Source of the DNA: Thermoplasmata archaeon
Lineage (GTDB): Archaea > Thermoplasmatota > Thermoplasmata > Thermoplasmatales > Thermoplasmataceae
DNA length: 64,000 nucleotides
Direction: 5' to 3'
Assembly (NCBI GenBank): GCA_021850545.1
Contig: JAJZLU010000002.1
Span: 49,225 to 113,224 of the forward strand
A program made the translations under genes and the position numbers. Positions 56,687 to 63,199 of the stretch are shown in pieces (position 1 is the stretch's first letter; each line of letters starts with the position of its first letter). The notes under the pieces were generated by a model. It saw nothing but the letters and a program-made list of their open reading frames with translations, did no database searches and had not been told where the DNA came from.

Positions 56687-56826
56687 GGGGATATGGGGTA
56701 ATCAGGCATCCTGATGGGCTCCAGTCAGGTTATGATTAACTACGGGTCACCTGATTAGATGATGAGTGACTGGAACTATGAACCGGAAGAGACCCGCAGA
56801 TCTGGGTTCAAATCCCAGTATCCCCA
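56687..56826 (+). tRNA. trnW: tRNA-Trp (CCA anticodon) with intron at 37/38
   Basis: Acceptor stem GGGGATA (56687-56693) pairs with TATCCCC (56819-56825), discriminator A 56826, no encoded CCA tail. The T arm is CTGGG, TTCAAAT, CCCAG (56802-56818). Anticodon CCA is at 56721-56723, flanked by T33 and G37; the 3' anticodon stem CCCGC is at 56793-56797. About 67 nt of intron separate positions 37 and 38. The anticodon stem has an A-C mismatch at 27/43 and the D stem a T-T at 13/22, so the fold is slightly weak but the identity is clear. EndA for splicing is at 37240. The integrase gene lies 50 nt downstream. Confidence 0.9.
56725..56791 (+). ncRNA. Box C/D guide RNA encoded in the tRNA-Trp intron
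   Basis: Box C-like ATGATTA (56732-56738), D' CTGA (56751-56754), C' ATGATGA (56759-56765) and D-like ATGA (56778-56781) are in order with 12-nt guides in each half, closed by GGT (56728-56730) with ACC (56782-56784). The D' guide CGGGTC (56743-56748) pairs with GACCCG at 56791-56796; the fifth base before D' faces C56793, tRNA position 39. The D guide GACTGGA (56768-56774) pairs with the exon around CCAG; the fifth base before D faces C56721, position 34. Both therefore predict 2'-O-methylation of the same tRNA, as known for euryarchaeal tRNA-Trp introns. Confidence 0.85.
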
Positions 56827-56840
56827 CTCATATTGGGTAC
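56780..56840 (+). mobile_element. Probable left attachment site (attL) in the tRNA-Trp 3' half
   Basis: The tRNA 3' half followed within 50 nt by an intact integrase pointing toward it is the standard picture of an archaeal integrated element of the pNOB8 or SSV kind. The exact core cannot be set because no second copy of the tRNA end occurs in the remaining 7 kb. Confidence 0.5.
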
Positions 56841-56876
56841 CTTTTCCGCTCTTCTTCAATATGCTTACAGACTCAG

Positions 56877-57800
56877 TCATACTGCTATTGCCTCCTCATT
56901 TTCGAAAAAATCGGGTTCCCGAACCCTGCTGTATATCTCATAAATCTCCGCCTGAACATCCTGGCTCAGCATATGCGTGTAACGCTGCGTGGACTGAATA
57001 GAAGCATGGCCAAGATGAATCTGTATTTTCCTCAAGTCTATCCCTGACTTCATGAGTTGTGTTGCACAGTAATGCCTCAGGGCATGAGGGTGAAGCTGTG
57101 GGACATTTGCGGCCTTTCCTGCTTCCTTCACCAGTGATCTCACAACCGCAGTTCTTAGTCTCCCGTAGTCCGATGTCCACAGTGCCTTCCTGTCGGTGTT
57201 CTGCCTGTACTGTTGGATGTAGCGGTCAAGCATCTCAAGTGTGGCCGGGCTAAGAGCGACAAATCTGTCTCTTTCCCTCTTGGAAGACCGTATGAAGTAG
57301 CCCTGTTCCCTGCGCTCATCCAGGTTCATGCGCACTAGTTCAGAACTTCTCATTCCCCCTTCAGCTAGCACCCTAATGATAAGCGCTGTCCTGTACCACT
57401 TTCTTTCATGCTCGGTTTGCTTGAGCCAGTCCCTGATCCTTCCCTTGAAGTTTAAGCTGCATGTCTTCAGGACTTCCCGGTATTCCTCCGTTGTGGGGAA
57501 CCATGGATCCTGTTCGGCCTCCTTGGTGAATTTAGGAATCCTGATGGCCTGGCCCGTGAATTCTACCCATCGCTTGAGATCTTCCATCTCCAGCCTGAGG
57601 GAGTTACGTTTCTTGCTGTGTTCAAGCTCCCCTGCGCAGTATTCAAACACCCATGATTCTTCGACGCTGAACGGGTCCATTCCTCTCCTTGATAGCTGCT
57701 CAATTCTCCTTACATTGCGATCAAGCGTCTCTCTAGAATATTGTGGAAGCATCTTGATCCTAAACTCTTTCAGTTTCGCTGCAAAGTATTCCTGATTCAA
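56877..57800 (-). CDS. Tyrosine recombinase/integrase
   Basis: 307 aa. An N-terminal SAM-like core-binding domain (about 1-100) precedes the catalytic domain with Arg in EGGMRSSELVRM, HALRHYCATQ (HxxR), HLGHASIQSTQ (second His), and the nucleophile Tyr in QRYTHML. The start is TTG 57800, which overlaps the stop of the preceding 43-aa gene (TTGA). It is probably responsible for integration into tRNA-Trp and is not split, so the element follows the intact-integrase type. Confidence 0.93.
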   Translation of the reverse strand: MNQEYFAAKLKEFRIKMLPQYSRETLDRNVRRIEQLSRRGMDPFSVEESWVFEYCAGELEHSKKRNSLRLEMEDLKRWVEFTGQAIRIPKFTKEAEQDPWFPTTEEYREVLKTCSLNFKGRIRDWLKQTEHERKWYRTALIIRVLAEGGMRSSELVRMNLDERREQGYFIRSSKRERDRFVALSPATLEMLDRYIQQYRQNTDRKALWTSDYGRLRTAVVRSLVKEAGKAANVPQLHPHALRHYCATQLMKSGIDLRKIQIHLGHASIQSTQRYTHMLSQDVQAEIYEIYSRVREPDFFENEEAIAV

Positions 57801-57928
57801 CGGTTCGCCTCCATCCTAATTTTCTCCCTGTCTGCCTTTATGTCAAGCTCATACCTGGGGCATTCGCATTGATAACATTGTCCTGTAAGCAGATGCTCTG
57901 CCTTGACATGTTCACAAATGCAGGTCAT
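57797..57928 (-). CDS. 43-aa Cys-rich mini-protein upstream of integrase
   Basis: ATG 57928 to TGA 57797. The peptide starts MTCICEHVKAEHLL and continues TGQCYQCECPRYELDIK, with Cys/His pairs C-x-C, H, H and C-x2-C-x-C that suggest a zinc site. Its TGA overlaps the integrase TTG, so it is coupled to integrase translation. Possibly a regulator or excisionase-like factor; that is inference. Confidence 0.68.
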   Translation of the reverse strand: MTCICEHVKAEHLLTGQCYQCECPRYELDIKADREKIRMEANR

Positions 57929-58146
57929 TCACTGGACCTCCTGACTGAGAAATGATTCTCCAGGATGTACACGAACAGCAGATATCCGAGACCTAGGAGA
58001 ATGGAGCCTTCTATTGCTGAAAACAGGCTGAAACTCACTGATTCATTGAAAGAAAAAGCCTGGTTGGTTACGGTAATGCCCGAACCAAGTACACCGCCTA
58101 TTGCTGTGATTAACCACAGTTTTCTAAGATGTTTGACAGGCTTCAT
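57925..58146 (-). CDS. Small two-TM membrane protein of the element
   Basis: 73 aa from ATG 58146, which overlaps the upstream gene's stop (ATGA). Two hydrophobic segments: LWLITAIGGVLGSGITVTN and FSAIEGSILLGLGYLLFVYI, with a basic tail (HFSVRRSSE). It ends by overlapping the 43-aa gene by 4 nt. No family recognised. Confidence 0.65.
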   Translation of the reverse strand: MKPVKHLRKLWLITAIGGVLGSGITVTNQAFSFNESVSFSLFSAIEGSILLGLGYLLFVYILENHFSVRRSSE

Positions 58147-58571
58147 TTCTGCACACCCTTCCACTTTGGCCTGAACACTCCCTTTGCATCCAGGAATTCA
58201 TAGTCAAGGTTCCTGAATCTTGCCTTAAGATCCAGGAGCTGTGCAGAACTGATTGGACTCCCAACTCTTATGATTGGTCCATCTTTGATTAAGCCAAATT
58301 CAACAATGAGATCTTCAATGGTTTCCCTTTCATTCTGAGATGATTCATTCTCCTCAGATCTGGTTATCCCTGGTTTGTCCTTCATCCAGTAAATCAATGG
58401 TGAATGTGCGTCCTTGTAGACTAACTCAAAGAACCAACCTGGCGGTGATTGTCCCATGATCGAAGTGAGACCTTCATAAAGCCAGTTCTTGAGATTCACC
58501 GAATACTGGGAGTATTCCTTGAGAAGCTTTCTGTACTCTTCCAAAGAAGATGGCTGCTCAATGGACATCAT
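58143..58571 (-). CDS. Element protein of unknown function (142 aa)
   Basis: Starts at ATG 58571 overlapping the previous stop (ATGATG arrangement). Mixed alpha/beta, with an acidic linker (SEENESSQNERET) between an N-terminal helical part (LEEYRKLLKEYSQYSVNLKN) and a C-terminal part ending RPKWKGVQK. No domain recognised. Fifth gene of the small-gene operon. Confidence 0.68.
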   Translation of the reverse strand: MMSIEQPSSLEEYRKLLKEYSQYSVNLKNWLYEGLTSIMGQSPPGWFFELVYKDAHSPLIYWMKDKPGITRSEENESSQNERETIEDLIVEFGLIKDGPIIRVGSPISSAQLLDLKARFRNLDYEFLDAKGVFRPKWKGVQK

Positions 58572-58777
58572 TCTATGACCTCCAGAACTATCTCAACAAA
58601 TTCAGATGATTCCTGGTTCTTCTTTTTCCAGGGTTCAAGGTTGTAAAATCCCTGTGGTGTGTGATCACAGTCCGGACAACCCTGGTATTTTGCTCTGAGC
58701 TCTTCATCCTTGAGTACAGCTTCAAAGTCACAGAACTTGCACTTGCAGTCAAGAATTTCAAAACATTCTGAACACAT
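58568..58777 (-). CDS. 69-aa Cys-rich protein (zinc-binding)
   Basis: MCSECFEILDCKCKFCDFEA carries C-x2-C, C-x-C-x2-C, and later GCPDCDH adds C-x2-C, enough for one or two zinc sites. The rest is acidic. Start ATG 58777 overlaps the stop of the upstream zinc-ribbon gene by one base. Function unknown; perhaps a nucleic-acid-binding accessory protein of the element. Confidence 0.7.
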   Translation of the reverse strand: MCSECFEILDCKCKFCDFEAVLKDEELRAKYQGCPDCDHTPQGFYNLEPWKKKNQESSEFVEIVLEVIE

Positions 58778-59181
58778 CAGGCATCAACCTCCAGGTCAAT
58801 CCTGTGGCCAGGATCTCTGTTGTATGCCTCAATGAGATCTTTTCTCCTGGTATTCAGGTGAATAGTCAGTTGAACATTCCTGGAATTCATTTTCCTGGGC
58901 TCAGGTTTCTTCTGATGTGAACCTCCCTTCTTTCCGTTTCCCAACCTTTCACGCTTCACAGAAAGTGATTTGCACTTATTGCAGTACTTCGCTCTGTCAG
59001 GCCTTGCTCTTGCTTTCCAGATGTTACCACAGTTTCTGCATTCAAATCTATACCAGTGGCGCGGATCTGGCCTGCTGGTTTTTACTAGCCCAAGTGCTTC
59101 CCTTTCGCTTTCAGTGATAATGGGATTTCCCAAGGAATCAAACTTCATTGGGATTTTGATGTCTATATCCTGGAGCTTCAT
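58777..59181 (-). CDS. Zinc-ribbon protein of the element (134 aa)
   Basis: A central zinc ribbon FECRNCGNIWKARARPDR then KYCNKCKSL (C-x2-C, about 17 residues, C-x2-C) is followed by a very basic linker (VKRERLGNGKKGGSHQKKPE) and a C-terminal beta/alpha part (NVQLTIHLNTRRKDLIEAYN) like a short RHH or HTH element. Likely a DNA-binding protein. Overlaps its neighbours by 1-4 nt. Confidence 0.74.
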   Translation of the reverse strand: MKLQDIDIKIPMKFDSLGNPIITESEREALGLVKTSRPDPRHWYRFECRNCGNIWKARARPDRAKYCNKCKSLSVKRERLGNGKKGGSHQKKPEPRKMNSRNVQLTIHLNTRRKDLIEAYNRDPGHRIDLEVDA

Positions 59182-59459
59182 TGGACCAGCTCCACAATTT
59201 CAAAGGGAAATTCACCGAATCTCTTTTGATATCTTTCCACCAGGGAGCTCTGTAGATGTGCTATCTCTTTGATCTGTCTTTCAAGGAATTTATTTTCCCT
59301 GTTTTCAAGACGGAATTCCATGAGATTCCTGATTACGTTCTGGACATCCATAATGAGGGAAATGGAATCCATTCTGTCCTCGTATGGGACAAAAACCCTT
59401 TTTAGCCGTCTGTAAATTATAGATAGGTTGTGCAAACCAATCATTTTTTCCGTTATCAC
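59178..59459 (-). CDS. Helical element protein (93 aa)
   Basis: Starts at GTG 59459, overlapping the preceding TGA (GTGA). Highly alpha-helical and amphipathic (SLIMDVQNVIRNLMEFRLEN, KFLERQIKEIAHLQSSLVER), consistent with a coiled coil. No family recognised. Second gene of the operon. Confidence 0.66.
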   Translation of the reverse strand: MITEKMIGLHNLSIIYRRLKRVFVPYEDRMDSISLIMDVQNVIRNLMEFRLENRENKFLERQIKEIAHLQSSLVERYQKRFGEFPFEIVELVQ

Positions 59460-59614
59460 TGTGAAACACCACTCACTATTCGCCTGAGGAAATGATCCCA
59501 GTTTTCTTTGGAGCCATCATTATAGACCTCTCTCTTCTTATCAAGTTCAAAAAGAGTGTCCTCATAGATCGGGATTGAGGTCTTCCTTCCCTTAACTCTA
59601 TCATTCTCTAACAT
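59456..59614 (-). CDS. 52-aa RHH-like mini-protein, first gene of the element operon
   Basis: ATG 59614 to TGA 59456: MLENDRVKGRKTSIPIYEDT, LFELDKKREVYNDGSKENW, then DHFLRRIVSGVSQ. A short beta strand (KTSIPIYEDT) and two helices ending FLRRIV fit a ribbon-helix-helix fold, as in antitoxin-like repressors. It lies right behind the palindromic operator and shares the divergent control region with the RHH gene at 59682. Confidence 0.66.
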   Translation of the reverse strand: MLENDRVKGRKTSIPIYEDTLFELDKKREVYNDGSKENWDHFLRRIVSGVSQ

Positions 59615-59681
59615 AATTCTGTCATTCCACAGAATGACAAGACATTCCGATTATATTAATATTTCCATTCCTTATCATTCT
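59601..59681. promoter_or_regulatory. Divergent control region with phased CATTC half-sites and palindrome
   Basis: A perfect inverted repeat GTCATTC (59621-59627), CACA, GAATGAC (59632-59638) is accompanied by CATTC at 59602, 59643, 59666 and 59676. Plus-strand half-site spacing is 21, 20, 23 and 10 nt, about one or two helical turns. An AT-rich TTATATTAATATTT (59651-59664) can serve as TATA for both directions. Two small RHH-like genes start on either side, so they are the probable ligands. Confidence 0.62.
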
Positions 59682-59894
59682 ATGGAAGGACAGCCTGAAA
59701 GGTCCCAAAGAAAATCTATTAAGAAAAGCGGAGTCCAGATCTGCACTGTTTTTTTATTTCCTCAATATGATGACATCAAACTTATCATGAAGAAGGAAGG
59801 CAGATGGTTTAAAGAGACTGATTTTATAAGAGAGGCCGTTCAAGAAAAAATAGAAAAGTGGAAAAAGGAAAATCCCAGGCATGGTAACGATTAA
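59682..59894 (+). CDS. Ribbon-helix-helix regulator of the element
   Basis: 70 aa from ATG 59682; a longer frame from ATG 59634 would run through the operator region and is less likely. The RHH fold is visible as the strand GVQICTVFLFPQ, helix YDDIKLIMKKE, turn GRWFKETD, and helix FIREAVQEKIEKWKK. The N-terminus is basic. Probably an autorepressor binding the CATTC repeats. Convergent with the gene at 59891 (4-nt overlap). Confidence 0.75.
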   Translation: MEGQPERSQRKSIKKSGVQICTVFLFPQYDDIKLIMKKEGRWFKETDFIREAVQEKIEKWKKENPRHGND

Positions 59895-60088
59895 TCGTCT
59901 AGGGCCCTGTAGAAGTCCTTTGAATGTATATGCTCAATCTTCTCCTTAATGTCAAGAATATTGTGTCTGGCAATTAGGATGCCTTCCTTATTGACAGGAT
60001 CCTCTTCTGCAATTTCAGCTAATTTCTCAGCTGCGAGAATCAGTGCTTTAAGTCCACCATTCCAAAATTCCATATCAAACCGGTTCAT
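59891..60088 (-). CDS. 65-aa helical element protein
   Basis: Short acidic helical protein (NGGLKALILAAEKLAEIAEE). Start ATG 60088 overlaps the stop of the upstream 77-aa gene by 4 nt. No family recognised. Third gene of a three-gene chain (60524 to 59891). Confidence 0.62.
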   Translation of the reverse strand: MNRFDMEFWNGGLKALILAAEKLAEIAEEDPVNKEGILIARHNILDIKEKIEHIHSKDFYRALDD

Positions 60089-60318
60089 ATCCCGTCCCTC
60101 ACGCTTCTCCAGAAAATCTTCTGAAACTGAATCTCACTCTTGAGGAATTTATCAAGGTCCATATCACTCAGTCCTAACTTCAAGCCCCTTTCAAGTGTTT
60201 CAAGGAACCAGTTATGGCCATGTATCAGACCACGGATATACTGTTCCCTTTGCTGTGACGTTTCAAAGGAATCAAGTTTCTTTCTTAACTCTCTGATTGC
60301 ATTATCTTCGTTAGACAT
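60085..60318 (-). CDS. 77-aa helical element protein
   Basis: Start ATG 60318 shares its first base with the end of the upstream stop. Helical and charged (NAIRELRKKLDSFETSQQRE, then QYIRGLIHGHNWFLETLERG). Coiled-coil-like. No family recognised. Confidence 0.62.
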   Translation of the reverse strand: MSNEDNAIRELRKKLDSFETSQQREQYIRGLIHGHNWFLETLERGLKLGLSDMDLDKFLKSEIQFQKIFWRSVRDGI

Positions 60319-60524
60319 TACTCCACAGGTCCCTCAGCTTTGGCAATGGCTTCTCTCAGTATCCTGGAAAATTCCTCAAAATCATTGCTTTTCCGGATTG
60401 CATCTTCTATCAGTCCGGAATCAAATTCCTTCCTGGCATTCCATCCTTTCTGATAGCTTGCTTCTTTTATCTCCTGAATCACGCGGTCATCAGGTACATC
60501 CTTTGTTTTTGCCGATACACTCAT
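60318..60524 (-). CDS. 68-aa helical element protein, first of the chain
   Basis: MSVSAKTKDVPDDRVIQEIK, then ASYQKGWNARKEF and DDFEEFSRIL-like helices (here NDFEEFSRILREAIAKAEG). No family recognised. A minus-strand TATA-like CTTTATAAG lies at about 60594-60602, some 70 nt upstream of ATG 60524. Confidence 0.62.
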   Translation of the reverse strand: MSVSAKTKDVPDDRVIQEIKEASYQKGWNARKEFDSGLIEDAIRKSNDFEEFSRILREAIAKAEGPVE

Positions 60525-60669
60525 AAAGCCGTTTAATTAAGGATGGTACATAAGCCAAACCTATTATCTGGGAAAATGAGAAAAAGAGATTACTTATAAA
60601 GTGCGGATATTACGGATTCCACAACCAACTAAAGTAAAATACCATTTATATATGGTGGGATCTCACATT

Positions 60670-61023
60670 TCATGAAATATCAGACACCCTTTTCTGAATT
60701 CTGATGAACGGGATAATGGTTAATGTCCCATATAAGGCAATAGCAAGCGTGATGGCGATGAATAACACGGTGCTGTTTAGCATCACATTTTCTAATGATA
60801 TTATCACTTTTTCATATTCTGGAATTGAACTGTAGATTGTTGCAAGGGAATTGGGTCCGCTCCCGAGGTATCCATTTATACCTCCACCTCCATTTGAACT
60901 CAAGAATACTTTTCCAATGAAATAAAAAGGGGGCGAGTTACCAAATATCCCAAAAAAGTAGTAAAAGTAGAGACCTAGAGATATTAGAAACAACCTTACA
61001 CTTTTAATATCACTTTTATGCAT
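60670..61023 (-). CDS. Small two-TM membrane protein
   Basis: 117 aa. One hydrophobic segment near the N-terminus (LFLISLGLYFYYFFGIFGN) and one near the C-terminus (STVLFIAITLAIALYGTLTI), with a Gly-rich loop (SSNGGGGINGYLGSGPN) between that probably faces outside. No family recognised. Lies 93 nt downstream of the G1 peptidase gene on the same strand and may be co-transcribed. Confidence 0.65.
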   Translation of the reverse strand: MHKSDIKSVRLFLISLGLYFYYFFGIFGNSPPFYFIGKVFLSSNGGGGINGYLGSGPNSLATIYSSIPEYEKVIISLENVMLNSTVLFIAITLAIALYGTLTIIPFIRIQKRVSDIS

Positions 61024-61116
61024 TTAAACACCTCACGGTCATAAAAGATTAGAAAATTAAAAAAATTGTGTTGGCGGCTTTTGCATGAAATATTTCGCTT
61101 AGATTAACAGAAATTA

Positions 61117-62010
61117 TCATGTGCTGCTGTGCCAAGTAACCGTGAAACTATTTCCATCGCTCCCTAACGAAGAAGGTGATGCCATTAGAGTTCCAGAAGA
61201 ATCGTACATTGAAATGGCGTAATATGGCAGAGAGTTTATATCATATATGTATCCATTTGTGTCATAAGCACGATTGTAGTATCCTGATGTGTACTGGGGA
61301 CCGAAATATGCTGTTCCAAAGTTTGCTAGATTTGCATAGTTTCCATTAACCGTAGGTCTCTCTTCAATCCATTCTGCTGATTTCATGTCAGGGGTGTAGT
61401 GGAAATTGTTTTGGTAAGATTGACCAGTTGAAATATCCTGTATGTAGATCGTCCACTCACTTGAGCTTTGGTATTCAGAAATTGATGCGTCGATTACATC
61501 CCCTGAGTGTACGGTCAAGGAAGTTATCTTTACGTTCGAAGAGTTTCCAGCCTGCGTTGAGGTAGGTAGCATTTCATACCATGCATAATAGCTGTTTTGG
61601 TAATAATTGTGGGCATTTGATTCAGTTCCAACTTGAATGAGGGTGTTGCTAAACCAACCACCAATTCCAATCCACTGTGAAGAGTGCGTCTCAGTGCCAA
61701 TAAAATGGCCAGCGGGAGTCTGCACTATCCATGAACCATCGACCTCGTAAAAGACAGGCTGTGGGTTGCTTAAACTCGATGCTACTAGATATCCAGCCCA
61801 ATTCTCAGAGGTCGCTGTTCCTTGTGTGGTGGTCTCCTCTAGAAGGCTACCATTATTAGGGGTATGAAGAACAGCAGATTCAACAGTCTTATATTGGGAG
61901 GACCCGCCAGAAATCGAAGTGGTAATTACTATCAGAGAACTTGCAAACAAAATAGCAGTAAAAAGCACAGCCAACGAAATACTAATTTTTCTATATTTCA
62001 TAAGTGCCAC
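61117..62010 (-). CDS. Secreted G1-family (eqolisin-like) acid glutamic peptidase
   Basis: 297 aa. An N-terminal hydrophobic segment (ISISLAVLFTAILFASSLIV) acts as a signal or anchor. The G1 fold follows: NWAGYLVAS, GSWIVQTPAG, SSQWIGIGGWFSNTLIQVGT with the probable catalytic Gln in LIQ, YAWYEMLPTS, SLTVHSGDVIDASIS, and KSAEWIEERPT with the catalytic Glu in AEWIEE. These enzymes act at very low pH, which suits an acidophile feeding on protein. Start ATG 62010 (MALMKYRK) or 62001. Many N-x-S/T and Tyr residues are typical of exported proteins. Confidence 0.84.
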   Translation of the reverse strand: MALMKYRKISISLAVLFTAILFASSLIVITTSISGGSSQYKTVESAVLHTPNNGSLLEETTTQGTATSENWAGYLVASSLSNPQPVFYEVDGSWIVQTPAGHFIGTETHSSQWIGIGGWFSNTLIQVGTESNAHNYYQNSYYAWYEMLPTSTQAGNSSNVKITSLTVHSGDVIDASISEYQSSSEWTIYIQDISTGQSYQNNFHYTPDMKSAEWIEERPTVNGNYANLANFGTAYFGPQYTSGYYNRAYDTNGYIYDINSLPYYAISMYDSSGTLMASPSSLGSDGNSFTVTWHSST

Positions 62011-62482
62011 CTTAATTTCATGCAGTCAAGAATATAATAATGTTCCTATTTTAGATTAATGAAGTATTATGGCCTATTTATGATTAACTCTCAAATTTTA
62101 GATAACTCCTTTTTTAACTATCTTCGACAAATAATCAGGCAGTGTAAGATCGTGTGTGTCTTAATTGCGACAAAAATTCATATCATTCTACGTGGAACCT
62201 GACAATTCATAAGCCTAAGATCTAAGAGGTTTTTATTCCTCCCCTTGAAACGGTGTTGCAGCAAGCTAGATAATGCTGCAACACATGGTCAGGTGACAGA
62301 GATGTATAGCGTTGCCATAGATGTGGGAGAATCATTAGAATGCGACAAAGTGCAGTTTGTCTATACACTTCCGGGCGTGCAGGAGATGTACACCAACAAC
62401 CTGAAGGACGGAGAGGTGAATCATTGTCTATAAATATTTATATATTCATAATTCCGTATATGTTAAGGAGCATTCGTTTAAC
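62011..62482. other. Intergenic region with long hairpin and orphan short frame
   Basis: About 470 nt without a confident gene. It contains the hairpin at 62253-62284 and a plus frame 62245-62433 (62 codons, ending GEVNHCL) whose content is more GC-rich and protein-like than its surroundings but unrecognised, perhaps a gene remnant. CTATAAATATTTATATA at 62428-62444 is a TATA element for the gene at 62483, followed by AAGGAG at 62463-62468. Confidence 0.5.
62253..62284. repeat. Perfect 11-bp stem, 10-nt loop inverted repeat
   Basis: GTGTTGCAGCA (62253-62263) and TGCTGCAACAC (62274-62284) are exact reverse complements, separated by AGCTAGATAA. It is by far the strongest isolated hairpin I see in a non-coding stretch here. 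It is not followed by a T-run on either strand, which argues against a simple terminator. Confidence 0.85.
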
Positions 62483-63199
62483 ATGATACCAAAGACCCGC
62501 AGAAAGACTTTAGCTGTATTTATCGGAACAGTTGCTGTCGTACTCACTATAGCTTTCGCCCCATTCAACACTATACTGGTGCCCTCATTCACAATTCATG
62601 ATTCCATAGGATATTCAACAATTTCAGGCAACTTATCTAACGAGTCAAAAAGTGTTTACTATCACGGTAAGGACGTGCAGTCAACTTCCATAATCACTGA
62701 ACAGGGGATGCAGAATTCCACTTTCTCGCTCAATCTGACTACCGTTTTCGCCAATTATGAACCTGTGGACTTAAATTTAGGCTTTGATATCTCTATTTAC
62801 GGTTCCATTGCTTCAAATCTAAACCCTTCCAGTATGTCATTGATTTTCAGGACTATGATTTCTAACCATACAGGAAACCTTTCACAAAGTGGGTTTGAGG
62901 TTGGCTTCCCGATTTTTCAGGGAACAACAAATGTTTCAATTGGTAAACCGCACATGCAGAATATATTTACTGAATACTATTATCCAATAAATCTGGTTAA
63001 CCTTCCCCACTGGGACATCCTTTCCGGGTACAATGTCTCCACTTATCACTTCTCTCTTTTTTCCCAGGCATTTACTAATCTGGTACTTTACAACGGAACC
63101 CACATCATGAATGTCACTGCCGAACTGAATGTCGGAGGACAGACGATACAGTCAAGCGCACAGATATCCGTAATAGATCAGGGAAGTGGTCCCAATTGA
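62483..63199 (+). CDS. Exported protein of unknown function (238 aa)
   Basis: N-terminal basic segment and hydrophobic helix (TLAVFIGTVAVVLTIAFAPF) form a signal or anchor. The rest is a Ser/Asn/Thr-rich beta-type ectodomain with many N-x-S/T sequons (NLSNESKS, MQNSTFSLNLTTV). No domain recognised. Preceded by AAGGAG and a good TATA box. Its TGA overlaps the TTG start of the next exported protein, so the two are coupled. Confidence 0.74.
   Translation: MIPKTRRKTLAVFIGTVAVVLTIAFAPFNTILVPSFTIHDSIGYSTISGNLSNESKSVYYHGKDVQSTSIITEQGMQNSTFSLNLTTVFANYEPVDLNLGFDISIYGSIASNLNPSSMSLIFRTMISNHTGNLSQSGFEVGFPIFQGTTNVSIGKPHMQNIFTEYYYPINLVNLPHWDILSGYNVSTYHFSLFSQAFTNLVLYNGTHIMNVTAELNVGGQTIQSSAQISVIDQGSGPN

Noticed and set aside
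57925..58164. Longer form of the two-TM protein from ATG 58164
   Set aside because: It would overlap the upstream gene by 22 nt; ATG 58146 gives the ATGA overlap seen throughout this operon.
59634..59681. N-terminal extension of the RHH regulator from ATG 59634
   Set aside because: The segment overlaps the palindrome and TATA-like core and reads like promoter DNA; ATG 59682 leaves an intact RHH fold.
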